Shown piece after piece: positions 1-8,111 of a DNA stretch of 26,064 nucleotides. Origin of the DNA: JAAZFZ01 sp035647435. Its GTDB lineage: Bacteria > Bacillota > Clostridia > Oscillospirales > Acutalibacteraceae. The translations under genes and the position numbers were made by a program. Each line of letters opens with the position of its first letter. Positions within the stretch are counted from its first letter, which is position 1. The notes beneath the pieces were generated by a model that saw only the letters and a program-made list of their open reading frames with translations, searched no databases and was not told the DNA's origin. The stretch is taken from assembly GCA_035647435.1 (NCBI GenBank), contig DASRNM010000093.1, positions 1 through 26,064 of the forward strand, in the 5' to 3' direction.

Positions 1-70
1 ACATTAAATATTATAACACTTAAAAAAAATATTTCCACTATATACAAAAAATTAACATTTGATACAGAGC

Positions 71-102
71 AAAACAGCAACGAGTCAACTCGCTGCTGTT
101 TT
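71..102 (-). terminator. Terminator of the fucI operon
   Basis: Inverted repeat with 14-nt arms (71-84 and 89-102) around a 4-nt TCAA loop and only one G.T-type mismatch. It lies 22 bases past the fucI stop. The minus-strand transcript ends the stem in UUUU, so it can serve as an intrinsic terminator. The A-rich left arm may also work for plus-strand transcription. Confidence 0.75.
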
Positions 103-124
103 AAGTAAAATGAATATGTTGTTT

Positions 125-1930
125 TTACTTGTAAATCGGGCCGTATGTGGCACATGCTCTGAAATCTGCGCCCTCCAAATCCTTTGTTCCGAATGCAGAC
201 CATGTGTGCGGTCTGTAAACATCACAGTCGTCAACATTGTGCATTGAAACAGGGATACGCAACATGCTTGCAAGAGTTATCAAATCTTTACCGATATGCC
301 CATAGGTAAGAGAGCCGTGATTTGCTCCCCAGTTAGCCATTACAGAATACACATCTTTAAATGCATTGTTATCACCCGTTCTTGGTGCAAACCATGTTGT
401 AGGCCAGGTCGGGTCTGTACGCTTGTCAATTTTTTCATGAACGTCGTCGGGGAGAACAACAGTGTACCCTTCCGCAATTTGAAGAACAGGGCCTAAACCG
501 TCAATTAAGTTAAAGCGAATCATTGTTACAGGCATTTCGGAAAGGGTTTTAAAGTGCGAAGAATATCCGCCGCCACGGAAATAACCCTTATCACCGGGGC
601 ACCAGTCAACAGATTTGAGCATGTTTTTAATATCCTCATCGTTAACATTCCACCAGGGTTTAATGACCGGATTTCCGTTTTCATCCTTTTGAACGCCTGT
701 TGCGTCAAGTGCAGCAGCACCCGAATTGATTAAATGAATAAATCCGTTTTCTGCTTTGCCTTCAAGCTCATAGCCTGTCACTCTTTTAACCGCATCAGGG
801 CTCCAATATGTTCTGACATCGGCAAAAATGCTTGCCGTGCCTGTCAACATCTTGCCCACAAGCATGGAAAGACCATTGAGTCCATCATTTTCGGTTGCGA
901 ATGTTAAGGGCTCTTTCTTTCCGTTCCAGTCAAAGCTTGTGTTGAGTATCGACTCGGTAAAGTCACAGTTAGGCATATAGTCTGTCCACTGTCTTTGCCC
1001 TTGGAAGCCACCAAGAATAGCATTTCTACCCAATGCCTCTTCGTGCCAACCAGATGTGAGAATTCCGTTTTGTCCCTTTGCTTCTTCGGACGGTGTAACT
1101 TTGTTAAGCTTATCATTGCCTAAAAGAATGTCACGGCAGATAAGTGTCATTTTGACAACAAATTCCCACTCCCATTCTTTACGCTCAGGGGACGAGGGTG
1201 TTTCGTTCTTATCAAAGCCCTCGGGGCAATTTTCTTTGACCCATTTGAGAGCTATTTCAAATTCTTCCTTATCATATATTTCGAGGTCTACCCTGCGGCG
1301 AACTTCAGACATATCCACCCATTCAGGGCGAATGCCAAAATATTTCTGCATAAATGCGGCGTCTGTATTTGAGCCTGCTATGCCCATACACACTCCACCG
1401 ATTCCGACATATGACTTGCCCTTTATCTGTCCAATTGCTGTTGCACAACGTGCAAAACGAAGAATTTTTTCTCTAACATCATCGGTTATGCCAATGTCGC
1501 TGACATCTTGCACTTCATGACCATAAATTGAAAAAGCAGGCAAACCACTCTGGCTATGAGCTGCCATAACTGCCGCAAGATATACGGCACCTGGGCGCTC
1601 TGTTCCGTTAAAACCCCAGACAGCTTTAATTGTTGTTGGGTCAACGTCCATAGTTTCGCTACCGTAGCACCAGCATGGTGTAACAGAAAGGGTTGCGCAC
1701 ACATTTTTAGTTGAGAAGTATTCGGCACATTTAGCCGCCTCTGCTGCTCCTCCTATTGTGCACGGTGAAACAACACATTCGACTGGTGTCCCATCTGAAT
1801 AAAAAACATTCGCCTCAATCAAATCCTTTGCAGCATTTGCAAGCGACATTGTTTTGTCCTCAAGGCTCTCTCTAACACCGCCCCAGCGGCCGTCAATTAT
1901 TGGTCTTATCCCTATTTTTGCTTTTGACAA
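125..1930 (-). CDS. fucI: L-fucose isomerase
   Basis: Ketol isomerase converting L-fucose to L-fuculose (and often D-arabinose to D-ribulose), Mn2+-dependent and cytoplasmic. The protein matches the FucI family along its whole length. Visible blocks are the N-terminal GIRPIIDGRWGGVRESLE, then QGQRQWTDYMPN, SFDWNGKKEPLTFATENDG (metal-binding acidic region), FADVRTYWSPDAVKRVTGYE, and the C-terminal NWGANHGSLTYGHIG carrying the conserved His. I chose the TTG start at 1930 because AAAGGA (1940-1945) sits 9 nt upstream of it and it follows the kinase stop by one base. This gives 601 aa, close to the usual ~590. ATG codons at 1939 and 1948 are alternatives but have poor Shine-Dalgarno spacing. It is the last gene of the operon. 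No fuculose-phosphate aldolase is present in the window. Confidence 0.93.
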   Translation of the reverse strand: MSKAKIGIRPIIDGRWGGVRESLEDKTMSLANAAKDLIEANVFYSDGTPVECVVSPCTIGGAAEAAKCAEYFSTKNVCATLSVTPCWCYGSETMDVDPTTIKAVWGFNGTERPGAVYLAAVMAAHSQSGLPAFSIYGHEVQDVSDIGITDDVREKILRFARCATAIGQIKGKSYVGIGGVCMGIAGSNTDAAFMQKYFGIRPEWVDMSEVRRRVDLEIYDKEEFEIALKWVKENCPEGFDKNETPSSPERKEWEWEFVVKMTLICRDILLGNDKLNKVTPSEEAKGQNGILTSGWHEEALGRNAILGGFQGQRQWTDYMPNCDFTESILNTSFDWNGKKEPLTFATENDGLNGLSMLVGKMLTGTASIFADVRTYWSPDAVKRVTGYELEGKAENGFIHLINSGAAALDATGVQKDENGNPVIKPWWNVNDEDIKNMLKSVDWCPGDKGYFRGGGYSSHFKTLSEMPVTMIRFNLIDGLGPVLQIAEGYTVVLPDDVHEKIDKRTDPTWPTTWFAPRTGDNNAFKDVYSVMANWGANHGSLTYGHIGKDLITLASMLRIPVSMHNVDDCDVYRPHTWSAFGTKDLEGADFRACATYGPIYK

Positions 1931-1931
1931 G

Positions 1932-3419
1932 TTAATCATTCCTTTCATCTTTGTATATATTAATGTAATTTTTATAAGCACTTTCCCACTTATCAACCTC
2001 TTGTGGATTGTATTGAGTCACCTTTTCGCTCCTTGCAATAATTTCTCGTGCTTGAGAAATGTTTTCTATGTCCCCTCTTGCAAGAAGCTGAACAACAATG
2101 TTGCCTAAAACAGTTGCCTCAATGGGGCCTGCCATCACCTTTCGATTGCATGAATTTGCAGTCATTTGGCAAAGCAATGTGTCCTTCGTGCCACCGCCTA
2201 TCACATGAATAACGGGGTAATCCTTGCCTGTGCATTCCATAATTTTACTAAAAGTGCTTTTATATTTCATTGCAAGACTTTCATAAATGCACCTCATGAT
2301 CTCACCGACGGTCTGGGGCACATATTGGCCTGTTTGTCTACAATATTCACGCACTCTTCCCGGTATATCTCCATGCGGTACAAACTCAGGTGAATCAGGG
2401 TCAATGAAGCACTTGAACGGCTCTGCTTCAAGCGCCAATTTCTCTAAATCGGCATAGCTGTATTCCTCGCCGTTCCTGCGCCAATGTCTTCTGCTCTCTT
2501 GAATAAGCCAAAGGCCTACAATGTTTTTCAGGAAACCCGTTGCATTGTCGTATCCGCCCTCGTTTGTTATGTTCATTTTAAGGGTTTTTTCGTTGACTAT
2601 CGGTTCATCCATCTCGGTGCCAAAAAGCGACCATGTACCGCTGCTTATAAATGCAAAGTCTTTTTGATCACTCGGCACAGCAGTTATCGCCGATTGAGTG
2701 TCATGCCCGCATACAGAAATTATGTCAACGGGCTCTATTCCGCACTCTTCGCAAACAGTTTTGTTTGTTTTGCCGATAACTGTGCCCGACGGCACAATAT
2801 CAGTTAAAAGATTTTCGGGTATATTCAGCCCATCTATGATTCGCTTCGACCAGCTTTTTGTCTTTAAATCAATCATTTGCGATGTCGTGGCTATTGAATA
2901 TTCGGTTGACTTTATTCCCGAAAGTAAGTATGCAAATAAATCGGGCATAAATAAAAGTTTGTCGGCTCTCTCAAGCATATGTGGCCTGTTAAGCCTCAAG
3001 GAAAGAAGTTGAAAAACTGTGTTGAGCTCCATAAATTGTATGCCCGTGATATTATAAAACTCCTCTTTGGGGATTGTTTCAAAAGCTTTCTCTATCATAC
3101 CCTTTGTTCTGAAGTCTCTATAATGAATTGGGTTTTCAAGAAGACAGCCAAATTCATCAATTAGACCAAAATCAACTCCCCAAGTGTCAATGCCTATACT
3201 TGAAAAACCACCATCGTTTTTTGCTTTTATCAAGCCCTGCTTTATTTCATGAAAAAGACGCAGAACATCCCAATAAATCGTACCGTTGACATTTACTGGG
3301 TCATTTGAAAACCTGTGAATTTCGTGAAGCGTGATTTTTTCGCCATCAAAACTCCCGACTATCGCACGCCCGCTCGACGCACCGAAGTCAAACGCTAAAA
3401 ATCTTTTTGCTTCGCCCAT
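1932..3419 (-). CDS. rhaB: Rhamnulokinase-type sugar kinase (FGGY family)
   Basis: ATP-dependent kinase phosphorylating L-rhamnulose or L-fuculose at C1. The 495-aa length is typical. FGGY features are the N-terminal phosphate loop DFGASSGR (11-18), the substrate segment GIDTWGVDFGL (76-86), ENPIHYRD, catalytic-base Asp240 in GHDTQSA, and SGTWSLFGTE (260-269) plus HVIGGGTKD in the nucleotide domain. The GIDTWGVDF and GASSGR signatures are of the RhaB branch, not the E. coli FucK branch. Because it sits between fucU and fucI, fuculose is a likely physiological substrate, though some isomerases and kinases take both deoxyhexoses. The ATG abuts the fucU stop with no gap, and GGGAG lies 8 nt upstream. 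Family assignment is firm; substrate is inferred. Confidence 0.9.
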   Translation of the reverse strand: MGEAKRFLAFDFGASSGRAIVGSFDGEKITLHEIHRFSNDPVNVNGTIYWDVLRLFHEIKQGLIKAKNDGGFSSIGIDTWGVDFGLIDEFGCLLENPIHYRDFRTKGMIEKAFETIPKEEFYNITGIQFMELNTVFQLLSLRLNRPHMLERADKLLFMPDLFAYLLSGIKSTEYSIATTSQMIDLKTKSWSKRIIDGLNIPENLLTDIVPSGTVIGKTNKTVCEECGIEPVDIISVCGHDTQSAITAVPSDQKDFAFISSGTWSLFGTEMDEPIVNEKTLKMNITNEGGYDNATGFLKNIVGLWLIQESRRHWRRNGEEYSYADLEKLALEAEPFKCFIDPDSPEFVPHGDIPGRVREYCRQTGQYVPQTVGEIMRCIYESLAMKYKSTFSKIMECTGKDYPVIHVIGGGTKDTLLCQMTANSCNRKVMAGPIEATVLGNIVVQLLARGDIENISQAREIIARSEKVTQYNPQEVDKWESAYKNYINIYKDERND

Positions 3420-3854
3420 TTATACTACTCCCTTTTTCAGAATAATATTGGCATAAATTGCAGTTTCACCCGTTGCTACAATTGCATAGGCCTTTTTTGC
3501 ACGAGTATAAAAGGCATAGCGCTCTATAATCTCAAATCCCTTTTCACCCTCATGCTTTTTAACGATTTTTCTGTATTCGTTCCATATTGAGGGGCTGTTC
3601 TCGCTGTCGTCGTTATCCATAAGAGAAACAGGATTTTCAACATGAGTGTCAAGCGGCATAAGTGCCAGTATCGCATCAAGAATTTCTGGTACAGCGTGGC
3701 CGTCACAGCGGATAAGATTCTTCGACACAGTTGAATCCGCTATTGAAGCTGAAGGGAAGTTCCCGTCTGCAATAACAATTTCATCCCCGTGGCCCATTTC
3801 CATGAGAACCTTTAGCAACTCGGGAGAAAGTATCGGAGAAATGTTTTTAAGCAT
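3420..3854 (-). CDS. fucU: L-fucose mutarotase (RbsD/FucU family)
   Basis: Interconverts the alpha and beta anomers of L-fucose so that the isomerase receives its preferred form. The family forms decameric or related rings in the cytoplasm. The 144-aa length is right for FucU. The diagnostic block is MGHGDEIVIADGNFPS at 20-35, with His22 and Asp30. RIRCDGH-type and C-terminal AYAIVATGETAIYANIILKKG segments follow, the last typical of FucU. The start overlaps the upstream PAP2 gene by 8 nt, implying translational coupling, and the stop abuts the kinase ATG. RbsD (ribose pyranase) is the alternative, but adjacency to fucI argues for fucose. Confidence 0.9.
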   Translation of the reverse strand: MLKNISPILSPELLKVLMEMGHGDEIVIADGNFPSASIADSTVSKNLIRCDGHAVPEILDAILALMPLDTHVENPVSLMDNDDSENSPSIWNEYRKIVKKHEGEKGFEIIERYAFYTRAKKAYAIVATGETAIYANIILKKGVV

Positions 3855-4446
3855 CTTTTTTGCTCCTTTTTAACTTAATTTTATCATATGCTTTTAAAAC
3901 AACAGGTTTAAACAGGTTTACAATAAATATTGCTATAATTCCATAAAGTATTCCTGCAGTTGCCCCTGCAACAATATCCGAAAAATAATGTACATGAATA
4001 TATACCCTTGAAAATGCCATTACCGCAGCAAAAGCAAGTGCAGGGATATATATGCCTTTTTTCTTTGACATTATAAGTGCCGTCGCACACGCAAAGGCGG
4101 AAGAAGAATGACCCGACGGGAAAGAATAGCTTGACGGTTTACTCACAAGCTCAGGGTATTTAAACACGCCTTCCCATGCCTCGAGATCAAATGGGCGGGG
4201 GCGTTCAATAATGTTTTTCAACAAAAAATCATTGACTAACAAGTGCACAAAAAGAGCCGCAATAACGGCAACACCAACAGTTCGATACTTTTTTGTCAAC
4301 AACAAAATTACGCCCACTGCAATCCACACAGCACCGCCCTCACCGAGGTATGTAATAATTGTCATTACAACGTCAAGAACAGGGTTCCATAAACAATTCT
4401 CCACCCATTCGAACACTTTCCAATCAAAATTCAAAATTGCTTCCAT
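3847..4446 (-). CDS. PAP2-family membrane phosphatase heading the fuc operon
   Basis: Membrane-bound lipid-phosphate or undecaprenyl-pyrophosphate phosphatase of the type 2 phosphatidic acid phosphatase superfamily. All three catalytic signatures are present: KxxxxxxRP at 77-85 (KNIIERPRP), PSGH at 110-113, and SRxxxxxHxxxD at 146-157, with His153 and Asp157. It has about five hydrophobic segments (for example 39-52, 56-72, 136-146, 158-180) and a basic C-terminus (KLKRSKKDA). Length of 199 aa is normal for bacterial PAP2. A near-perfect AAGGAGGTGA lies just upstream of the ATG. It is the first gene of the fucose operon, and its end overlaps fucU by 8 nt. The substrate cannot be read from sequence; undecaprenyl-PP recycling (BcrC-like) or a phosphatidylglycerophosphatase role are both possible. 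Confidence 0.88.
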   Translation of the reverse strand: MEAILNFDWKVFEWVENCLWNPVLDVVMTIITYLGEGGAVWIAVGVILLLTKKYRTVGVAVIAALFVHLLVNDFLLKNIIERPRPFDLEAWEGVFKYPELVSKPSSYSFPSGHSSSAFACATALIMSKKKGIYIPALAFAAVMAFSRVYIHVHYFSDIVAGATAGILYGIIAIFIVNLFKPVVLKAYDKIKLKRSKKDA

Positions 4447-4473
4447 ACTCTCACCTCCTTAAAATCTTATTTC

Positions 4474-4502
4474 ATTATATAAAAAATTCAATTGAAATAC
4501 AA
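4474..4502 (-). promoter_or_regulatory. Promoter of the PAP2-fucU-kinase-fucI operon
   Basis: On the minus strand TTGTAT (4497-4502) is followed after exactly 17 nt by TATAAT (4474-4479). The transcription start would be about 20 nt upstream of the PAP2 ATG. The spacer holds the perfect palindrome TTCAATTGAA (4487-4496), a possible repressor site. In such AT-rich DNA the palindrome could be chance. Confidence 0.65.
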
Positions 4503-4557
4503 TGAATTAAATGGAAAATAATGAATTTTTGATATTTTGTTCCATAAATTACAACAT

Positions 4558-4600
4558 AAAAAGGATAGTGGTGCTTTTTAGGCAACCCACTATCCTTTTT
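4558..4600. terminator. Terminator after the metallophosphoesterase gene
   Basis: Perfect 14-bp stem (4558-4571 with 4587-4600, AAAAAGGATAGTGG and its complement) around a 15-nt loop that itself contains TGC/GCA. A U run ends the stem on either strand. It lies 24 nt past the metallophosphoesterase stop and also insulates the fuc promoter. Confidence 0.85.
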
Positions 4601-4624
4601 ATTGTATATGAAATGCTATACTAT

Positions 4625-5782
4625 TTAAAACACAAGTCTCGAAATTAGATTTTTCACATACTCAACAATTGCATAAACCAGAAATCCTACTTCACTGCCG
4701 TAGACTTTATAGATGAAATCAGCCTCAAGCCCTTCACCAAAAACATCTGCAAAGGTCTTTGTGTAGCTTTCATATCCCCAAGGGTTATTTTCTTTAAGTG
4801 TTATTACTCGATAACCCCTTTGCTCATCGCCGTAGGTCTGAAAACCGATGCCTTGCGTCTGAATTAAGTCTATCCCCATATAAGTGCCGATAAAGCTATT
4901 AACATGGTCGTGACCAGTAACAATTCCCAGCACATCTCCTCTTTCAACAAAAGCGTCAAATTCTCCTGCATTGGTTTTTGACGGGCAAGGCCATTCTCTA
5001 AGCGTACCTTGAGCCATTTCAGGGTTTAGCTCCATTATATAGTTCTTGCCGTTGTAATTTCTCACTTCCTGTGTTGTTCCTTCGGGGGCTTCAAGAAGAA
5101 GGTTGTAGGTTTCAGGTACACAAATGTGTTGGAACACAAAGGAAGGCACCTTGCCAGAGTTTTCATTTTCAAGTTGCTGGCTCTTAGCTTTATACCAATC
5201 AATTTGGTCCGTGTGCACCCAATCATATCCGCCGTTTACATCATCATACATATTTGAATCAATCATCCAAAGGTTGAAAACGGTTTCGCTGCCGTCATTG
5301 CTTTTAATTTCCAAGTTATGATTAGCACAACCGTAAATGCTGGGATCGTCATCAAAAGCAAGGCAACCATCAATTCCCTGATAAACAGAGAGTTGGAACT
5401 CTTTGCTAACCTTTTCTGCATCATGATTACCGAAAACAAAGGTAAACGCAATTCCTCTTTGAGCAACAGGCTTCAAAAGAGCCTTAATCGCAATTCTGCT
5501 TGTTATTTTAGTTGACAGAACACCGCAGTTATCACCTGTAAAAACAACCAAGTCAGGCTCTACATCATCAAGAGCACGCTCCATTAGCATAATCATCGCT
5601 TTTCTGGGTAAAGCATCGTCCTGACAATCCGCAAACTGCAAAATTGTAAACTCGCCGTTGGAATTAAATCGCAATTCGCTATCCCCTTGCAAACCACCAC
5701 CTGCAAACGCAACACCCGACGACAAAAAGGTAATGCTAAACACTAGTAAAATGCTAACCATTGCTTTCATAGTTCTTTTCAT
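4625..5782 (-). CDS. Secreted calcineurin-like metallophosphoesterase
   Basis: Dinuclear-metal phosphoesterase predicted to act outside the cytoplasm. An N-terminal signal peptide (basic MKRTMK, hydrophobic core 8-24, SSGVAFA-G cleavage near 27/28) is clear. Metal-ligand motifs occur in order: DxQ at 52-54 (FADCQD), GDN at 83-85, GNHD at 118-121, His219 (FQH), and GHDH at 290-293. The 385-aa protein resembles the purple-acid-phosphatase/Dcr2-like group of calcineurin-type enzymes. The C-terminus (about 365-385) is hydrophobic with Lys and Arg near the end and may hold it at the membrane. GGGAG lies 7 nt before the ATG. The gene is monocistronic. The substrate is unknown; phosphomonoesters or phosphodiesters scavenged outside the cell are plausible. 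Confidence 0.85.
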   Translation of the reverse strand: MKRTMKAMVSILLVFSITFLSSGVAFAGGGLQGDSELRFNSNGEFTILQFADCQDDALPRKAMIMLMERALDDVEPDLVVFTGDNCGVLSTKITSRIAIKALLKPVAQRGIAFTFVFGNHDAEKVSKEFQLSVYQGIDGCLAFDDDPSIYGCANHNLEIKSNDGSETVFNLWMIDSNMYDDVNGGYDWVHTDQIDWYKAKSQQLENENSGKVPSFVFQHICVPETYNLLLEAPEGTTQEVRNYNGKNYIMELNPEMAQGTLREWPCPSKTNAGEFDAFVERGDVLGIVTGHDHVNSFIGTYMGIDLIQTQGIGFQTYGDEQRGYRVITLKENNPWGYESYTKTFADVFGEGLEADFIYKVYGSEVGFLVYAIVEYVKNLISRLVF

Positions 5783-6053
5783 AGTCTCGCTCCCTTTTTA
5801 TATTATTATGCAATTTGCATTAATCGTAAGCGATTCTTTATTCAATGCATAACGTTTTTAGTCAACATATCGTAACCAATAAGGCTTGCGTGCAAAATAA
5901 GTTGACAATTTTTATATAATAATTATAGCAAAAAGGATATATGTAGTCAATCGAAAAACGTCGAAGAAAATTAGAATTTTTAAGCATTGTTCTCTTTTAT
6001 CACAACTCCTTTTGCACCATACCGCAAAACATTGATTAATAGTTCATTTTCAA
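5783..6053. other. Intergenic region between divergent metallophosphoesterase and purA
   Basis: About 390 non-coding bases separate the two start codons, and the part before the purA promoter is described here. It is AT-rich and I see no ORF with a ribosome binding site. It contains a perfect 13-bp palindrome, ATGCAATTTGCAT (5808-5820), just upstream of the metallophosphoesterase ribosome binding site. A small AATCG/CGATT inverted repeat lies near 5822-5834. A TTGACA at 5902-5907 on plus has no well-spaced -10. No riboswitch fold is recognised. Confidence 0.4.
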
Positions 6054-6082
6054 TTGACTGATTGTTTGTTATGTAATATAAT
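6054..6082 (+). promoter_or_regulatory. purA promoter
   Basis: TTGACT (6054-6059), a 17-nt spacer, then a perfect TATAAT (6077-6082). The predicted start near 6089 leaves an ~85-nt leader before purA. That leader shows no strong hairpin or purine-box-like fold I can recognise. Confidence 0.75.
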
Positions 6083-6174
6083 GACTAATGTCGGTTAAAA
6101 ACTGGAATACTTAAATAGTCGACAAACAATTATATATGAAAAGGCTTTGCTTTTTCGGTCAGGAGTGTTTTTTT

Positions 6175-7455
6175 GTGGTAAGAGCCATAGTCGGAGCAAA
6201 TTGGGGCGACGAAGGAAAAGGTAAGATAACCGATATGTTTGCAGGCAAGGCAGATGTGGTTGTCCGATTTCAGGGTGGCGCAAATGCAGGTCATACAATA
6301 ATTAACGAGTACGGAAAATTCGCACTGCACCTTCTCCCATCGGGAGTTTGCAGCCCGAATGTTATTAACATTATCGGCAACGGCGTTGCGCTTGACATTG
6401 AAAAGCTTGCAGCTGAGATTCAATCTGTTGTTGACGGAGGTGTTCCGCAACCTAAGATTCTTGTTTCGGAGCGTGCGCAGATAATGATGCCCTATCATGT
6501 TCTCCTTGACACATACGAGGAGGAAAGGCTCGCAGAAAGGCAATTCGGCTCAACAAAAAGCGGAATTGCACCGTTCTATTCTGATAAATATGCAAAAATA
6601 GGCTTTCAGGTTTCTGAGCTTTTTGATGATGAATACCTTAAAGAAAAAATTAAACATGTTTGTGAGGTTAAAAACCTGCTCATTGAGCACGTTTATCATA
6701 AACCACTGCTTGATGTAGACGAGATTTTTGCACAGCTTGTGAAAAACAGAAAACTAATCGAACCCTATGTGTGCGACACAGCAAGATTCCTTAGACAAGC
6801 ATATAAAGATGGAAAAAATATTCTTCTTGAGGGTCAATTGGGCTCGCTCAAAGACCCTGATTTCGGAATTTATCCGATGGTAACCTCATCATCAACTCTT
6901 GCAGGCTACGGCTCTGTCGGCTCGGGGCTTCCTCCCTATGCTATAAATGACATTGTCGCTGTAACTAAAGCGTATTCGAGCGCTGTCGGCGCAGGCGAGT
7001 TCGTGAGTGAGATTTTCGGTGAAGAGGCTGAGAAAATGCGTCGGCACGGCGGCGACGCGGGAGAATATGGCGCAACAACAAGAAGGCCAAGAAGAATGGG
7101 CTGGTTTGACTGCGTTGCAACTCGTTACGGTTGCGAGGTTCAGGGTGCGACACAAGTTGTACTCACAGCTATTGACTGCCTTTTTTATCTTGATGAAATT
7201 AAAATTTGCACAGCATATGAAATTGACGGGAAGATTGTAAACGACTTCCCTGTTACCTCAAAGCTTAAAAAAGCAAAGCCCATTTTTAAAACAATGCCGG
7301 GTTTCAAGTGTGACATAAGAGGTATTACAGATTTTAATAAATTGCCTAAAGAAGCGCAGGACTATGTTCTGTTTATAGAAAAAGAGATTGGATTTCCAAT
7401 TAACATGGTGTCGAACGGACCACGCAGAGAAGAAATAATTTTCCGCAATAAATAA
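6175..7455 (+). CDS. purA: Adenylosuccinate synthetase
   Basis: GTP-dependent ligation of aspartate to IMP, the first committed step of AMP synthesis. The GTG at 6175 is chosen because AGGAG (6161-6165) lies 9 nt upstream. The resulting N-terminus, MVRAIVGANWGDEGKGK, is the family start. This gives 426 aa, the usual length; an upstream ATG at 6136 would add 13 atypical residues. Catalytic Asp12 (GDEGKGK) and His40 (GANAGHT) align with the classic Asp13/His41. The GATTRRPRRMGWFD segment matches the substrate loop, and NGPRREE is near the C-terminus. The segment FGSTKSGIAPFYSDK replaces the more usual GTTGRGIGPAY, a variant I associate with clostridial PurA. The SGNH hydrolase gene follows after 27 nt. 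Confidence 0.95.
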   Translation: MVRAIVGANWGDEGKGKITDMFAGKADVVVRFQGGANAGHTIINEYGKFALHLLPSGVCSPNVINIIGNGVALDIEKLAAEIQSVVDGGVPQPKILVSERAQIMMPYHVLLDTYEEERLAERQFGSTKSGIAPFYSDKYAKIGFQVSELFDDEYLKEKIKHVCEVKNLLIEHVYHKPLLDVDEIFAQLVKNRKLIEPYVCDTARFLRQAYKDGKNILLEGQLGSLKDPDFGIYPMVTSSSTLAGYGSVGSGLPPYAINDIVAVTKAYSSAVGAGEFVSEIFGEEAEKMRRHGGDAGEYGATTRRPRRMGWFDCVATRYGCEVQGATQVVLTAIDCLFYLDEIKICTAYEIDGKIVNDFPVTSKLKKAKPIFKTMPGFKCDIRGITDFNKLPKEAQDYVLFIEKEIGFPINMVSNGPRREEIIFRNK

Positions 7456-7482
7456 ACCTATTAACATAAGGGGGTTTAACCT

Positions 7483-8103
7483 ATGTTTAAGGATAACTGC
7501 TTAATTCTTTTTCAAGGCGACAGCATAACAGATGCTGATAGAGACAGAAACGATGACACAAAACTCGGTTTCGGCTACCCTGCAATCATCAAAAGCTTTC
7601 TTGAAAACACCTATCCAAAGTCTAATATAAAAGTTATTAACAGGGGCATCGGCGGCAACAGGTCTATTGACCTTGTTGAGCGCTGGCAAAAGGATTGCAT
7701 TGAGCTCAAACCCGATTATCTCAGTATTCTCATAGGTGTAAACGACACATGGAGAAGCTACGACGCTAATGAGCACACAAACTATGATATTTTCAAAAAT
7801 AGATGCAAGGAAATTATTGAAGACACATTAAATAAGACAAATGCAGAAATCATACTGATAAGCCCGTTTTTGATTGATATTAGCCCAGGTATAACAAAAA
7901 TGCGTCAGGATTTGGTTTTAAAGCAAAAGGCAATACGAGACCTTGCCTTTGAGTATGATTTGAGGTTTTTGGACATGGATTTAGCTTTCAAAGCCGCTAC
8001 TCAGTTTAAAGACTGCAAGTTTTTCTCTGAAGACGGAGTGCACCCCACAGTAGATGGGCATGAATTCATCGCTAAGCTTTGGCTTGATACATGGAATAAT
8101 TAA
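7483..8103 (+). CDS. SGNH/GDSL-family hydrolase (likely carbohydrate esterase)
   Basis: A 206-aa single-domain serine esterase. The four SGNH blocks are present: Ser14 in GDSIT, Gly57/58 in NRGIGGNR, Asn87 in IGVND, and Asp184/His187 in EDGVHPT. There is no signal peptide, so it should act in the cytoplasm. The compact size and the GVNDTW block resemble enzymes that deacetylate sugars or oligosaccharides (CE-type acetylxylan or rhamnogalacturonan acetylesterases). A lysophospholipase or thioesterase role cannot be excluded. AAGGGGG precedes the ATG by about 8 nt. It shares the purA promoter and ends at a terminator. The link with purA is probably only positional. Confidence 0.85.
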   Translation: MFKDNCLILFQGDSITDADRDRNDDTKLGFGYPAIIKSFLENTYPKSNIKVINRGIGGNRSIDLVERWQKDCIELKPDYLSILIGVNDTWRSYDANEHTNYDIFKNRCKEIIEDTLNKTNAEIILISPFLIDISPGITKMRQDLVLKQKAIRDLAFEYDLRFLDMDLAFKAATQFKDCKFFSEDGVHPTVDGHEFIAKLWLDTWNN

Positions 8104-8111
8104 ATAATCAT

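Noticed and set aside
1056..1520. 154-aa open frame on plus, opposite fucI
   Set aside because: Antisense shadow of a full-length fucI match. It has no ribosome binding site and low-complexity Ser/Ile-rich translation.
4501..4527. AATGAATT repeated with a 19-bp period upstream of the fuc promoter
   Set aside because: Very AT-rich 8-mers are expected by chance here, and there is no further copy or symmetry.
5902..5929. TTGACA on plus followed by AT-rich TATAGC, possible early purA promoter
   Set aside because: The best -10 match is only TATAGC at 16 nt, and the perfect TATAAT is just 7 nt away. The 6054-6082 promoter is far better.
6083..6174. purA leader considered as a purine riboswitch
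   Set aside because: The ~90-nt leader shows no paired stems or conserved purine-aptamer core, and no terminator hairpin.
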